A DNA stretch of 7,831 nucleotides. Source: Nitrososphaerota archaeon (GTDB taxonomy: Archaea; Thermoproteota; Nitrososphaeria; Nitrososphaerales; UBA57). Both the position numbers and the translations under genes were made by a program. The stretch spans positions 1 through 7,831 of the forward strand of contig JACZWF010000068.1 of NCBI GenBank assembly GCA_022572285.1, in the 5' to 3' direction. Shown here piece after piece: positions 1 through 6,403 of the stretch (positions within the stretch are counted from its first letter, which is position 1; each line of letters begins with the position of its first letter). The notes beneath the pieces were generated by a model. The model saw only the letters and a list, made by a program, of their open reading frames with translations, searched no databases and was not told the DNA's origin.

Positions 1-2
1 CC

Positions 3-98
3 ATTTCTGTGGCCGGCGTAAATACAGAGGTTCCACTCAAGATGGTGATGGTCGTCGGAGATGAGAAGCCAGTCATTACCGTCGGAGGGGTGAATTGA
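3..98 (+). CDS. rps4e: Ribosomal protein S4e (eS4), C-terminal fragment
   Basis: The window opens inside a reading frame that stays open from base 3 to a TGA at 96-98, giving the last 31 residues of a protein cut by the left edge. The visible tail includes VPLKMVMVVGDEKPVITV. This resembles the C-terminus of archaeal S4e, a hydrophobic strand followed by a VG-x-x-KP-x-I motif. S4e is a small-subunit protein shared by archaea and eukaryotes, and in archaeal ribosomal operons it normally sits directly upstream of uL5, as here. Its stop overlaps the proposed TTG start of uL5 (TTGA), and its final codons carry that gene's ribosome binding site. The identification rests on a short tail plus gene order. 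uL24, another upstream neighbour in this cluster, fits less well because its tail is usually basic. Confidence 0.75.
   Translation: MSVAGVNTEVPLKMVMVVGDEKPVITVGGVN
84..93 (+). promoter_or_regulatory. Shine-Dalgarno site for uL5
   Basis: GGAGGGGTGA lies over the last codons of S4e and closely matches the AGGAGGTGAT expected to pair with the archaeal 16S 3' end. Read as GGAGG it is 6 nt from the TTG at 95; read as GGTGA it is 7 nt from a second in-frame TTG at 101. The site supports initiation here but does not decide between the two. Confidence 0.6.
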
Positions 99-631
99 CA
101 TTGGAAGATGAGGGATCGAGTAATAGGGAACTCAGGATCGCAAAAGTGGTTCTAAACATCGGAGTAGGTCGGTCGGGGGAATCACTTGAACGAGCGAAAC
201 GCGTGCTCGAGTTACTCTCCGGGCAGAAACCAGCGACCACTTTTGCTAAAACGGCAATAAGGGATTTTGGTATCCATAAGAGCGAACCGATTGGCACCAT
301 GACAACTATTAGGGGGCAGAGGGCAGCAGAGAGTCTAAATCGACTACTCTCGGCAAAGGAAATGAGAGTACCCGAGAAGTCATTTGATAACACGGGGAGC
401 TTTTCATTCGGAATAAAGGAACACATAGAGATTCCGGGCATAAAATATGATCCTGACATTGGGATTTGGGGTTTGAATGTTAGCGTAGCATTAGATCGGC
501 CCGGTTATCGGATCAAATCAAGGAGGAGGCTTCCAAAGAAGGTTGGGAAGCGACATAGAGTGACGAAGAATGATGCAATAGAATATGCTCGTAACGTAAT
601 TCGTGTGGAGGTCGTCGAAGAGCTTGGTTAA
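95..631 (+). CDS. rpl5: 50S ribosomal protein L5 (uL5)
   Basis: uL5 binds 5S rRNA together with uL18 in the central protuberance of the large subunit. The 178-residue product has the family hallmarks: KVVLNIGVG near residues 17-25, then LLSGQKP and the RDFGI segment around 56-60. The long conserved stretch from FDNTGSFSFGI (about 97-107) through EHIEIPGIKYDPDIGI follows, with a basic tail (RPGYRIKSRRR). Its length matches archaeal L5, which is shorter at the C-terminus than many eukaryotic forms. The start is TTG at 95, overlapping the S4e stop. A TTG at 101 would remove two residues and is equally compatible with the SD site. There is no in-frame ATG before the conserved core. It overlaps the start of uS14, so translational coupling is likely. 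Confidence 0.96.
   Translation: MTLEDEGSSNRELRIAKVVLNIGVGRSGESLERAKRVLELLSGQKPATTFAKTAIRDFGIHKSEPIGTMTTIRGQRAAESLNRLLSAKEMRVPEKSFDNTGSFSFGIKEHIEIPGIKYDPDIGIWGLNVSVALDRPGYRIKSRRRLPKKVGKRHRVTKNDAIEYARNVIRVEVVEELG
607..612 (+). promoter_or_regulatory. Shine-Dalgarno site deciding the uS14 start
   Basis: GGAGGT inside the end of uL5 is 11 nt upstream of the TTG at 624 and lies downstream of the GTG at 603. It therefore favours 624 as the uS14 start. Confidence 0.55.
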
Positions 632-794
632 GCTAAAGGAGAGGCATGGCAAGCCCAGGAAATTCGGCAAAGGGGCGAAACACTGTAAGAGATGCGGCAA
701 TTATACGACCGTACTGCAACAATACGACCTTAACCTGTGCCGACAATGCTTTAGAGAGGTAGCGCCGATGATGGGATTCAGGAAATATGACTAG
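624..794 (+). CDS. rps14: 30S ribosomal protein S14 (uS14), zinc-binding type
   Basis: This is a small protein of the 30S head that contacts 16S rRNA in the 3' domain. From TTG at 624 it is 56 residues, the usual size for archaeal S14 (about 50-57). It carries a complete zinc ribbon: CKRC at residues 21-24 and CRQC at 39-42. The diagnostic tail is FREVAPMMGFRKYD. The frame is open further upstream to a GTG at 603, which would add seven residues. I prefer 624 because a GGAGGT lies 11 nt upstream of it and the shorter form fits the family length. It overlaps the uL5 stop by 8 nt and ends 14 nt before uS8. The family is certain; only the start is open. Confidence 0.93.
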   Translation: MVKLKERHGKPRKFGKGAKHCKRCGNYTTVLQQYDLNLCRQCFREVAPMMGFRKYD

Positions 795-808
795 TGTGAT
801 TAACAAAC

Positions 809-1201
809 ATGCCGGCTAAGAATCTGATAGCAAATCTTTTCTCGACAATAATTAATGCGGAAAAGAGAAATCTAAAAGAATGTTTAGTTATCCCATCCTC
901 AAATCTTGCAGTCCAGGTCGTAAGGACAATACAAAAGGGCAGGTATATAGGAGAGTTCGAAGTGATTGATGATGGCCTTGGGGGAAAATTGAGGGTTCAG
1001 CTGATGGGTCGGATAAACGGATGTAGGTCCGTAAATCCTCGTTTCTCAGTTCGTAAGGATGGGTATGGCCGATGGGAGAGACAGTTCCTCCCCGCTGTTG
1101 GAGTAGGGATCTTAATCGTCTCTACTTCAAAGGGTGTCTTGTCGCACACCGAAGCTCACGAAATGAACGTCGGAGGAAGGTTAGTTGGTTACATCTACTA
1201 A
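809..1201 (+). CDS. rps8: 30S ribosomal protein S8 (uS8)
   Basis: uS8 is a primary 16S rRNA-binding protein that organises the central domain of the small subunit. The 130-residue product matches the archaeal length exactly. It has the N-terminal helix with LFSTIINAEKR, the IGEFEVIDDG strand pair around 47-56, and LMGRINGCRSVNPRFSV in the archaeal/eukaryotic middle segment. The family signature GILIVSTSKGVLSHTEA (about 100-116) is followed by GGRLVGYIY. The start is ATG at 809, because an in-frame stop lies a short way upstream. A GTGAT at 796-800, the 3' part of the SD consensus, lies 8 nt before it. This is one of the few ATG starts in the block. The 3' end overlaps uL6 by 17 nt and contains that gene's SD. 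Confidence 0.97.
   Translation: MPAKNLIANLFSTIINAEKRNLKECLVIPSSNLAVQVVRTIQKGRYIGEFEVIDDGLGGKLRVQLMGRINGCRSVNPRFSVRKDGYGRWERQFLPAVGVGILIVSTSKGVLSHTEAHEMNVGGRLVGYIY
1172..1180 (+). promoter_or_regulatory. Shine-Dalgarno site for uL6
   Basis: GGAGGAAGG in the last codons of uS8 lies 4-8 nt before the TTG at 1185, supporting that non-ATG start inside the upstream gene. Confidence 0.6.
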
Positions 1202-1754
1202 GAGCTCAGCTAAGGGGCAGTCTAGGGAAATTAAACTACAGGGTGGTGTGACAGCATCGTTAGATCGATATAATCTTACTGTGAGCGGTCCCCTGGGAAC
1301 AGCGACAAAGGACTTCAGCTCTATAAGGGCTACGGTCAGCAATGGCAGTACTGGAACGATCAGAATTGAATCATTTGGGACAAGAAAGAAAGACCTTGCA
1401 ACTTTTGGTACGGCGAGTTCAATAGTAGCAAACATGGTAACCGGCGTCACTTTAGGATACACGTACAAGATGAAGGTAGCCTTTGCCCACTTTCCAGTAA
1501 CGGTCACGGTAAAAGGAGATAATGTAAAAATTGAGAATTTCTATGGTGAGAGAGTAACTCGTTCCGGTAGAATTGTAGGGGATTCAAAGGTGAGCGTAAA
1601 CGGCGATGATCTCATCATAACAGGGATAGACAAAGAGCACGTAGGTCAAACCGCGGCCAATATAGAACAAGCAACCAGGGTCAAGAAGAAAGACCAGCGA
1701 GTATTCCTCGATGGGATATATCTCTATGAAAAGGGGATATCGCAAAATGTCTAA
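1185..1754 (+). CDS. rpl6: 50S ribosomal protein L6 (uL6)
   Basis: uL6 is a two-domain protein near the factor-binding site and sarcin-ricin loop of the large subunit. The 189-residue product shows the duplicated L6 fold. The first repeat has LTVSGPLGT (about 31-39), and the linker has the characteristic MVTGVTLGYTYKMKVAFAHFP (84-104). The second repeat runs through VKIENFYGER (114-123) and ends in an archaeal-type tail with GQTAANIEQATR and DQRVFLDGIYLYEKG. Its length is normal. The start is TTG at 1185, supported by GGAGGAAGG just upstream; there is no nearby in-frame ATG. It overlaps uS8 by 17 nt and the likely L32e start by 8 nt. Translational coupling through both junctions is inferred. 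Confidence 0.96.
   Translation: MVTSTKSSAKGQSREIKLQGGVTASLDRYNLTVSGPLGTATKDFSSIRATVSNGSTGTIRIESFGTRKKDLATFGTASSIVANMVTGVTLGYTYKMKVAFAHFPVTVTVKGDNVKIENFYGERVTRSGRIVGDSKVSVNGDDLIITGIDKEHVGQTAANIEQATRVKKKDQRVFLDGIYLYEKGISQNV
1731..1738 (+). promoter_or_regulatory. Shine-Dalgarno-like site deciding the L32e start
   Basis: AAGGGGAT lies 8 nt before ATG 1747 and downstream of the alternative ATGs at 1711 and 1726, so it favours 1747. Confidence 0.45.
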
Positions 1755-2277
1755 CCAGAGTAAGAGAGATGAGAAGGGGCAAGATGAAACGGATCTCCTG
1801 AAAAAACACCCTCCACAAACAAGAAAGAAGGGACCGGCCTCCAAGTTGAAGACTGAGCCAGGGGAGAAAACGAAAGAAGAGGTGAATTTTCGACACCTCC
1901 TCGAATTGAGGCGCGACCAACAGAAGAAACGTCCAAAGTTCACTCGACAAGAGTCATGGAGGTATAAACGCCTAGAGACGACATGGCGAAAACCCAAAGG
2001 TATGGATAGCAAGATGAGAAAACAAATTCGCGGGTGGCCGAAAATAGTTAAGATTGGATATCGAGGACCTAAGCTAGCGCGGGGACTACATCCATCAGGT
2101 TATCGAGACGTTCTAATTCATAATAAGGCCGAGATACTTCTCCTAGATCCGAAGAGAGATGCTATACGGTTGTCAGCAAAATTGGGTCGGCGTTATAGGA
2201 TTTCTATTTCTGAAAAAGCAGAAGAAATGGGTCTAAGAATCCTAAATCCCCTTCGAATCGGTCCAAGGTCAAAATAG
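1747..2277 (+). CDS. rpl32e: 50S ribosomal protein L32e (eL32) with a charged N-terminal extension
   Basis: L32e is an archaea/eukaryote-specific large-subunit protein. From ATG 1747 the product is 176 residues. The conserved core begins around residue 48 and includes KRPKFTRQESWRYKRL, WRKPKGMDSKMR, the GYRGPK motif (104-109), HPSGY (115-119) and the strand EILLLDPKRDAIRL, ending in RILNPLRIG. The first ~47 residues are a low-complexity, Lys/Glu-rich stretch (for example KKHPPQTRKKGPASK) with no recognised domain and are probably disordered. In-frame ATGs at 1711 and 1726 would give 188 or 183 residues; 1747 is chosen for its SD-like AAGGGGAT and smaller overlap with uL6. The core identity is secure, and the exact start is not. 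L19e follows after 10 nt. Confidence 0.93.
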   Translation: MSNQSKRDEKGQDETDLLKKHPPQTRKKGPASKLKTEPGEKTKEEVNFRHLLELRRDQQKKRPKFTRQESWRYKRLETTWRKPKGMDSKMRKQIRGWPKIVKIGYRGPKLARGLHPSGYRDVLIHNKAEILLLDPKRDAIRLSAKLGRRYRISISEKAEEMGLRILNPLRIGPRSK

Positions 2278-2287
2278 GGGGCTAGCA

Positions 2288-2731
2288 TTGAGTAATCTTA
2301 CCTCGAAAAGAAGAATGGCTAGCCAGGTTCTAGGGGTGGGGCGAAACCGGATTAGATTTAACGAGAGCGCAGGTGACAGTCTGGAGGATGCCATTACTAG
2401 AGGAAACATTAGAGCACTGATAAAAGATGGAGTTATCTGGACCGTCCAAAAGAAGGGAATTTCGAGAGGAAGGGTAAGAGCGGCCAAGAGACGCCCAACG
2501 AAACGGGGAAGGACCGCAGGTCGCAGGGAAGGAGCGAAGTATTCGAGGACTACTAAGAAAGAGCGTTGGATGCTAAAGGTAAGAGCGCTCCGCAAGCGTC
2601 TGAAGGTGCTAAAGGATAGGGGTGAAATAACCAATGAGTTGTATTGGAGGACATATCGCATCGTCGGCGGCGGCCAGGTAAGATCGATAAGACATATGAA
2701 TGACATGATTAAGACATCGATGAAGAGGTAG
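2288..2731 (+). CDS. rpl19e: 50S ribosomal protein L19e (eL19)
   Basis: L19e is an archaea/eukaryote-specific protein with a globular N-terminal domain and long basic helices threading the large subunit and reaching an intersubunit bridge. The 147-residue product matches the family throughout. It has SKRRMASQVLGVGRNRIRF at residues 6-24, DAITRGNIRALIKDGVI (34-50), then KKGISRGRVRAAKRRP and the Arg/Gly-rich GRTAGRREGAKYSR. KERWMLKVRALRKRLKVLKD forms the C-terminal helix, followed by YRIVGGGQVRS. Its length is normal. The start is TTG at 2288, 6 nt after a GGGGG run (2277-2281) that begins in the L32e stop codon. No in-frame ATG precedes the conserved region. uL18 follows after 10 nt. The start lies within a possible hairpin, described in the findings. 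Confidence 0.96.
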   Translation: MSNLTSKRRMASQVLGVGRNRIRFNESAGDSLEDAITRGNIRALIKDGVIWTVQKKGISRGRVRAAKRRPTKRGRTAGRREGAKYSRTTKKERWMLKVRALRKRLKVLKDRGEITNELYWRTYRIVGGGQVRSIRHMNDMIKTSMKR

Positions 2732-2741
2732 GAAGAGCGAG

Positions 2742-3320
2742 GTGCGGTCAAAATATGTCCAGATTCAAAGGAGACGAAGATCAGGTAAGACGAACTTCAA
2801 GAAACGAAGTACCCTAATCCAATCCAGGGAAACAATTCTTGCCGTCCGGATCAGTAACAAGACAACGTTAATTCAATTTCTAACTCCACTACTCGGAGGT
2901 GATAGAATAGAATCGTCCTCACATTCATCTCAACTGATGAAACTCGGCTGGACCGGGTCCGGGAAGTCGTTGCCGGGGGCGTATCTAACCGGATACTTGG
3001 CAGGGAGAAAGGCGGCCAAAGTTGGCGTAAAGCGCGCTATTCCATATCTTGGCATCAGAAAGTTTACGGCAGGATCGAAGGTCGTAGCCAGCCTCAAAGG
3101 AGTTGTTGATGCTGGAGTTCAAATTCCGATTGATGATGGTGTTTTGCCTGACCCGGGAAGGTTGAGGGGAGAACATATTGCGAAATTCGCTTCTACTCTG
3201 GATTCAGATTCCATAATCCTAAGGAAGCGGAAAAAAGCAGGATATGATCCAAGCCGTTTTGCGCAGGAAATCGACGAAATGAAAGAAAAGATAGATTCGG
3301 AGGTTGGGGATAAGAAGTGA
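2742..3320 (+). CDS. rpl18: 50S ribosomal protein L18 (uL18)
   Basis: uL18 is the 5S rRNA-binding partner of uL5 and uL6's neighbour in the central protuberance. The product is 192 residues, the long archaeal/eukaryotic (L5e-like) form rather than the ~120-residue bacterial one. Recognisable blocks are RRRRSGKTNFKKR (10-22), VRISNKTTLIQ, SSQLMKLGW (62-70), PGAYLTGYLAGRKAAK, SLKGVVDAGVQIPIDDGVLP (about 117-136) and RLRGEHIAKFA. The tail is charged and helical. The start is GTG at 2742. An AGGAAGAG at 2730-2737, beginning in the L19e stop, is a plausible SD, and there is no in-frame ATG before the conserved region. Its TGA overlaps the uS5 GTG (GTGA), a classic coupling arrangement. Confidence 0.96.
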   Translation: MRSKYVQIQRRRRSGKTNFKKRSTLIQSRETILAVRISNKTTLIQFLTPLLGGDRIESSSHSSQLMKLGWTGSGKSLPGAYLTGYLAGRKAAKVGVKRAIPYLGIRKFTAGSKVVASLKGVVDAGVQIPIDDGVLPDPGRLRGEHIAKFASTLDSDSIILRKRKKAGYDPSRFAQEIDEMKEKIDSEVGDKK

Positions 3321-3973
3321 GAAGTAATAGGGCAATGCGCCAGATTCGCTCTATATCAGAGCAGAGAAGGGAGGAAGCGGTGTGGGTCCCGAGGACCAGG
3401 CTTGGACTCTCAGTTTCGAATTCGAAAGTCACCTCCCTTGACGAGATCTTCCGAAATGGTTGGAAGATCAAAGAGCCAGAGATAGTCAGAACTCTGAGTC
3501 CTGACTTGAAGAGCTACACTGTCCATGTCGGGATAGTCCAGAAGCAAACTGATGCTGGAGAGCTGACAAAGTTCAGGGCTGTTGTAGCAGTTGGTGACGA
3601 GACTCGCTGGTTTGGAGTGGGTAGCGGAAAGACGAAGCAATTGAGAGATGCGGTCGATAAAGGGACGAACGACGCAATGTTAAACATAATTCCCGTTCGC
3701 TTAGGGTGCGGGAGCTGGGAGTGTAGGTGTGGGACTAATCATTCAATCCCGTACAAGACTCTCGGAAAGGGAGGAAGTGTGCGAGTGGAGATCATTCCAG
3801 GCCCTAGGGGTCTTGGACTTGTAGCCGGAGAGAGCATACGAAATCTGCTAAGTTTAACTGGAATAAAGGACGCATGGACCAGGACGACAGGTTCTACCAG
3901 TACTGTGGCCTCCGTTGCAAACGCGGTATATGATGCCATAAGGAAGGTCCATGGTATGAGCGTTCCGAGGTGA
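3317..3973 (+). CDS. rps5: 30S ribosomal protein S5 (uS5)
   Basis: uS5 sits at the mRNA entry channel and the decoding-fidelity region of the small subunit. The 218-residue product is the archaeal/eukaryotic (S2e-like) form. It contains WVPRTRLG (23-30), SLDEIF, KQTDAGELTKFRAVVAVGD (76-94) of the double-stranded RNA-binding-like domain, and IIPVRLGCGSWECRCG (124-139) with the three cysteines common in this branch. PGPRGLGLVAG (161-171) and GIKDAWTRT follow. The start is GTG at 3317, overlapping the uL18 stop by 4 nt. An alternative GTG at 3380 has a better SD (GGGAGG, 3369-3374) and would begin at MWVPRTRLG, losing a basic 21-residue tail; archaeal S5 usually has some residues there, so 3317 is kept. 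uL30 follows after 6 nt. Confidence 0.96.
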   Translation: MRSNRAMRQIRSISEQRREEAVWVPRTRLGLSVSNSKVTSLDEIFRNGWKIKEPEIVRTLSPDLKSYTVHVGIVQKQTDAGELTKFRAVVAVGDETRWFGVGSGKTKQLRDAVDKGTNDAMLNIIPVRLGCGSWECRCGTNHSIPYKTLGKGGSVRVEIIPGPRGLGLVAGESIRNLLSLTGIKDAWTRTTGSTSTVASVANAVYDAIRKVHGMSVPR

Positions 3974-3974
3974 G
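3967..3974 (+). promoter_or_regulatory. Shine-Dalgarno site for uL30
   Basis: GAGGTGAG, a strong match to AGGAGGTGAT, spans the uS5 stop codon (TGA 3971-3973) and ends 5 nt before the TTG at 3980. It supports that start and suggests termination and reinitiation at this junction. Confidence 0.65.
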
Positions 3975-3979
3975 TTTGT

Positions 3980-4444
3980 TTGGGTGCACTACTTGTGGTA
4001 AATATGAGAGGAACTCTGAATATTCCACACCCGATCAAAAGGACCCTTCGGCAATTGCATCTATCCACCCGCTTTCGGGCTACTGTTTTACCCGACAATC
4101 CTATTACTAAGGGAATGCTTCAAAAAGTGAAAAACTACGTTGCGTGGAGCGATGCAGATCTAGATCTCGTTACCAGACTTTTAGAGGTTAGAGGAATGAA
4201 GAGTGCTCGAGCTCGACTTGCTCTAAAGGATATACAGTTGCAGGGTTTCACGACTTTACGAGACCTCGGTAAAGCAATCGTAAAGGGGGAGGTAACGATC
4301 TCGAAGTTAGCCTCTATTAAACCATCATTTACACTATCCCCTCCGCGAGGTGGTTTCAAACGATCCACTCGAAGAATGTATTCTCAGGGAGGTATCTTGG
4401 GAAAGAACCCAGATTTGGCAAAGCTGGTCGAAATAATGCTTTGA
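3980..4444 (+). CDS. rpl30: 50S ribosomal protein L30 (uL30), archaeal long form
   Basis: This large-subunit protein is about 60 residues in bacteria but about 150 in archaea, where it corresponds to eukaryotic L7. The product is 154 residues. Its N-terminal L30 fold shows LLVVNMRGTLNIPHPIKRTL (4-23) and LHLSTRFRATVLPD. The archaeal C-terminal part has LGKAIVKGEVTISKL and the conserved FTLSPPRGGFKRSTRRMYSQ (117-136) with GGILGKN. The start is TTG at 3980, with GAGGTGAG spanning the uS5 stop as SD. It is the last gene of the tightly coupled first block; a 47-nt gap with a TATA-like element follows. Confidence 0.95.
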   Translation: MGALLVVNMRGTLNIPHPIKRTLRQLHLSTRFRATVLPDNPITKGMLQKVKNYVAWSDADLDLVTRLLEVRGMKSARARLALKDIQLQGFTTLRDLGKAIVKGEVTISKLASIKPSFTLSPPRGGFKRSTRRMYSQGGILGKNPDLAKLVEIML

Positions 4445-4452
4445 CAGACTAC

Positions 4453-4461
4453 TTATATTTT
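4453..4461 (+). promoter_or_regulatory. Possible archaeal promoter (TATA-like box A) ahead of uL15
   Basis: TTATATTTT lies in the 47-nt gap between uL30 and uL15, the first real spacer in the block. Its centre is about 35 nt before the uL15 ATG. An archaeal start site roughly 25-27 nt downstream would leave a leader of only about 10 nt. No clear BRE is visible and there is no good SD. An AT-rich 9-mer can occur by chance, so this is only a candidate. Confidence 0.35.
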
Positions 4462-4491
4462 CAGATATCCCGAATCGAAGGCAGATAACCT

Positions 4492-4941
4492 ATGGCGAGC
4501 AGGCTCCGAAAGACCAGGAAACAGAGAGGTTCAAGATTCCATGGCTGGGGCCAAGTAGGACAGCACAGGAAATCTGGAGGTAAAGGTGGTAAGGGCAAAG
4601 CGGGGCTGATGAAGCATAAGTGGAGTTGGACCGTAAAGTACGATCCTGATCATTTCGGCAAACCTAAGTATATTACCCCCGGAGCAATTGTTGTAGGTCG
4701 CTGGATGAACGTGGGTGAACTGGATTCTCTCGCGGAAAGGCTTGGGAAGCTCGAAGAGGCAGTTGGAAGCTCCCGGAAGGAAGAAGCAGAATCAGTGTCG
4801 CTGGACTTGCAATCTCTAGGTTTTGAGAAGCTGCTTGGTAGCGGACAAGTAAAGAGCGAATATCGCATTAAGGTGTCTACCTTCTCTTCCCTTGCTAGGG
4901 AGAAGGTCCAGAAGGCTGGCGGAGAAATAGTAGTAGATTAG
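4492..4941 (+). CDS. rpl15: 50S ribosomal protein L15 (uL15)
   Basis: uL15 is a large-subunit assembly protein whose extended, Gly/Arg-rich N-terminus penetrates 23S rRNA. The 149-residue product begins with RLRKTRKQRGSRFHGWG. The hallmark QVGQHRKSGGKGGKGKAG follows (about 21-38), then the archaeal KHKWSW block with DHFGKPKY, and finally a globular C-terminal domain with LGFEKLLGSGQV and ending KAGGEIVVD. Its length is typical for archaea. The start is ATG at 4492 at the beginning of the conserved tail. Only a weak GAAGG (4477-4481) precedes it, and the TATA-like element above suggests a short-leader transcript starting here. secY follows after 4 nt, the gene order found almost universally. 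Confidence 0.96.
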   Translation: MASRLRKTRKQRGSRFHGWGQVGQHRKSGGKGGKGKAGLMKHKWSWTVKYDPDHFGKPKYITPGAIVVGRWMNVGELDSLAERLGKLEEAVGSSRKEEAESVSLDLQSLGFEKLLGSGQVKSEYRIKVSTFSSLAREKVQKAGGEIVVD

Positions 4942-4945
4942 TACC

Positions 4946-6355
4946 ATGGGAGCACTAGCCGACGGAATAAGGGGAATTGCGACCGTTTTCCCACAGGTGC
5001 TAAAGCCTGAGAAGAAGCCATCTTTAACAGAGAGGCTCATCTGGACGGCGATTGCACTTGGGATCTTCCTCGTACTATCCCAAATTCCCCTCTATGGAGT
5101 TGCCTCCGGGCTTCAGGATCAGACGGCCTACTTCCGCATCATATTCGCATCAAGCCAGGGTACATTGATGGAATTGGGGATTGGTCCAATCGTAACAGCA
5201 GGACTCGTCCTACAATTGCTAAAAGGGGCCGATATCATCAAGCTCGATTTCAGAAAACCGGACGATAGAGCTCTATTTTCATCAGGAACCAAGCTTCTTG
5301 CTATTGTGGTAACCTTAGCCGAAGCAATCGCGTTCCTCATTGGTGGGGCATTCGGAAGAGGACTGACCCCCGGGGTTATGGTCGTGATCCTTGTCCAGCT
5401 GGTCGTAGCCGGGTTTGTGGTACTCTTACTCGATGAAATGGTTCAAAAAGGGTGGGGTCTCGGAAGCGGAATAAGTCTCTTCATTGCTGCTGGTGTAGCC
5501 CAGCAAATATTCTGGAGCATCTTCAGCATTTTACCCGCAGGCGATGGTTATTTCGGGGTTATCCCCAATGTGCTGAGTTCGGCTTTCACTGGAATTAGTG
5601 GTGTTATCTTCCGAGCAAATAACTTGCCGAGTGTGCTTTCGCTGGTACTGACTTTCACGGTAATCGCGCTCATAGTATACGCTGAGGGGATTAGGATAGA
5701 AATACCGATTACATCCAGCCGATACAAGGGCTTTAGTGGAACATATCCAATAAAGCTACTCTACGTTTCAGTGCTGCCCGTGATTCTGACTGGCGCTCTT
5801 CTCGCTAACATTGTGTTCTTCTCCCAATTTATATGGTCGAGATTTAATCCAAATAACTCGAACTTTTTCCTTAACCTATTTGGTATGTTTAATCCACAAG
5901 ACCCTGCCTCAGGTCCAATAGGAGGCCTCGCCTACTACGTGTTCCCCCCTCGTGGCCTCGAGATTCTCGCGATAGAACCATTGCGCGCTTTGACGTACGT
6001 TATCTTTTACGTAGTTTTATGTACTATTTTTGCCCGAATCTGGGTTGAGATAGGCGGCCTTGGGGCAAAGTCCGTTGCCCAAAATTTGATAGGGGCTAAT
6101 GTTCTAGTTCCTGGGTTCCGGCGGTCTGAGGGGTCAGTAGAGCTTGTTCTGAATCGCTACATTCCTGTTATAACTATAATGGGTGGGGCGATTATGGGAT
6201 TGCTTGCCTCAGGCTCCGACTTGCTTGGAATATTTGGATCTGGTACCGGGATATTATTGATGGTTAGCATCACCCTCAATTATTACCAAATCCTAATGAA
6301 AGAACGGCTCGAAACCATGATGCCTCAACTAGCAGGCCTTCTGGGTAAGACCTGA
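4946..6355 (+). CDS. secY: Protein translocase subunit SecY (Sec61 alpha)
   Basis: SecY is the pore of the Sec translocon in the cytoplasmic membrane, acting with SecE (Sec61 gamma) and, in archaea, Sec61 beta. The 469-residue product has ten predicted transmembrane segments: about 30-50, 73-93, 113-134, 141-163, 174-195, 228-247, 268-297, 345-366, 403-422 and 424-446. The N-terminal amphipathic region has KPEKKPSLTERLIWT. The plug region follows TM1 (about 55-70). The GSGISLFIAAG motif lies in TM5, the cytoplasmic ribosome-binding loop 6/7 includes EIPITSSRYKGF (252-263), and loop 8/9 has the conserved LVPGFRRS (387-394). Its length is normal for archaea. ATG at 4946 lies 4 nt after uL15 with no clear SD, so initiation is probably coupled to uL15. 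Confidence 0.97.
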   Translation: MGALADGIRGIATVFPQVLKPEKKPSLTERLIWTAIALGIFLVLSQIPLYGVASGLQDQTAYFRIIFASSQGTLMELGIGPIVTAGLVLQLLKGADIIKLDFRKPDDRALFSSGTKLLAIVVTLAEAIAFLIGGAFGRGLTPGVMVVILVQLVVAGFVVLLLDEMVQKGWGLGSGISLFIAAGVAQQIFWSIFSILPAGDGYFGVIPNVLSSAFTGISGVIFRANNLPSVLSLVLTFTVIALIVYAEGIRIEIPITSSRYKGFSGTYPIKLLYVSVLPVILTGALLANIVFFSQFIWSRFNPNNSNFFLNLFGMFNPQDPASGPIGGLAYYVFPPRGLEILAIEPLRALTYVIFYVVLCTIFARIWVEIGGLGAKSVAQNLIGANVLVPGFRRSEGSVELVLNRYIPVITIMGGAIMGLLASGSDLLGIFGSGTGILLMVSITLNYYQILMKERLETMMPQLAGLLGKT

Positions 6356-6371
6356 GAGAAATGGATATCAC

Positions 6372-6378
6372 TTTATAG
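6372..6378 (+). promoter_or_regulatory. Possible archaeal promoter (TATA-like box A) ahead of adk
   Basis: TTTATAG in the 48-nt secY-adk spacer is centred about 29 nt upstream of the adk TTG, close to the usual TATA-to-start-site distance in archaea. The spacer has no SD near the start (the bases just before it are C/A-rich). Together these suggest a leaderless or nearly leaderless adk transcript. The match is partial, so this is a candidate only. Confidence 0.35.
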
Positions 6379-6403
6379 CAGCTCCTCGAACCCACAACCC
6401 AGA

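Noticed and set aside
76..459. A 127-codon minus-strand open frame opposite uL5
   Set aside because: The plus-strand frame is an unmistakable uL5; the reverse frame is a by-product of its codon use.
603..623. GTG 603 as the uS14 start
   Set aside because: The SD lies downstream of it, and the extra seven residues exceed the normal archaeal S14 N-terminus.
1711..1746. Upstream ATGs at 1711 and 1726 as L32e starts
   Set aside because: They would lengthen the overlap with uL6 to 29-44 nt and lack an SD, whereas ATG 1747 has one. They are not excluded by protein conservation.
1584..2012. A 142-codon minus-strand open frame, and shorter nested ones, opposite uL6/L32e
   Set aside because: Antisense of strongly conserved ribosomal genes; Phe/Leu/Ser-rich translation without domain signals.
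2269..2751. A 160-codon open frame on the minus strand opposite L19e
   Set aside because: It exactly shadows the well-supported L19e gene. Its composition is what the antisense of Arg/Lys-rich codons yields, and it has no recognisable motif.
3414..3427. A perfect 14-bp palindrome, TTTCGAATTCGAAA, inside uS5
   Set aside because: About 0.5 such palindromes are expected by chance in a window this long. It encodes ordinary uS5 residues (VSNSK) and has no partner copy elsewhere that I could see.
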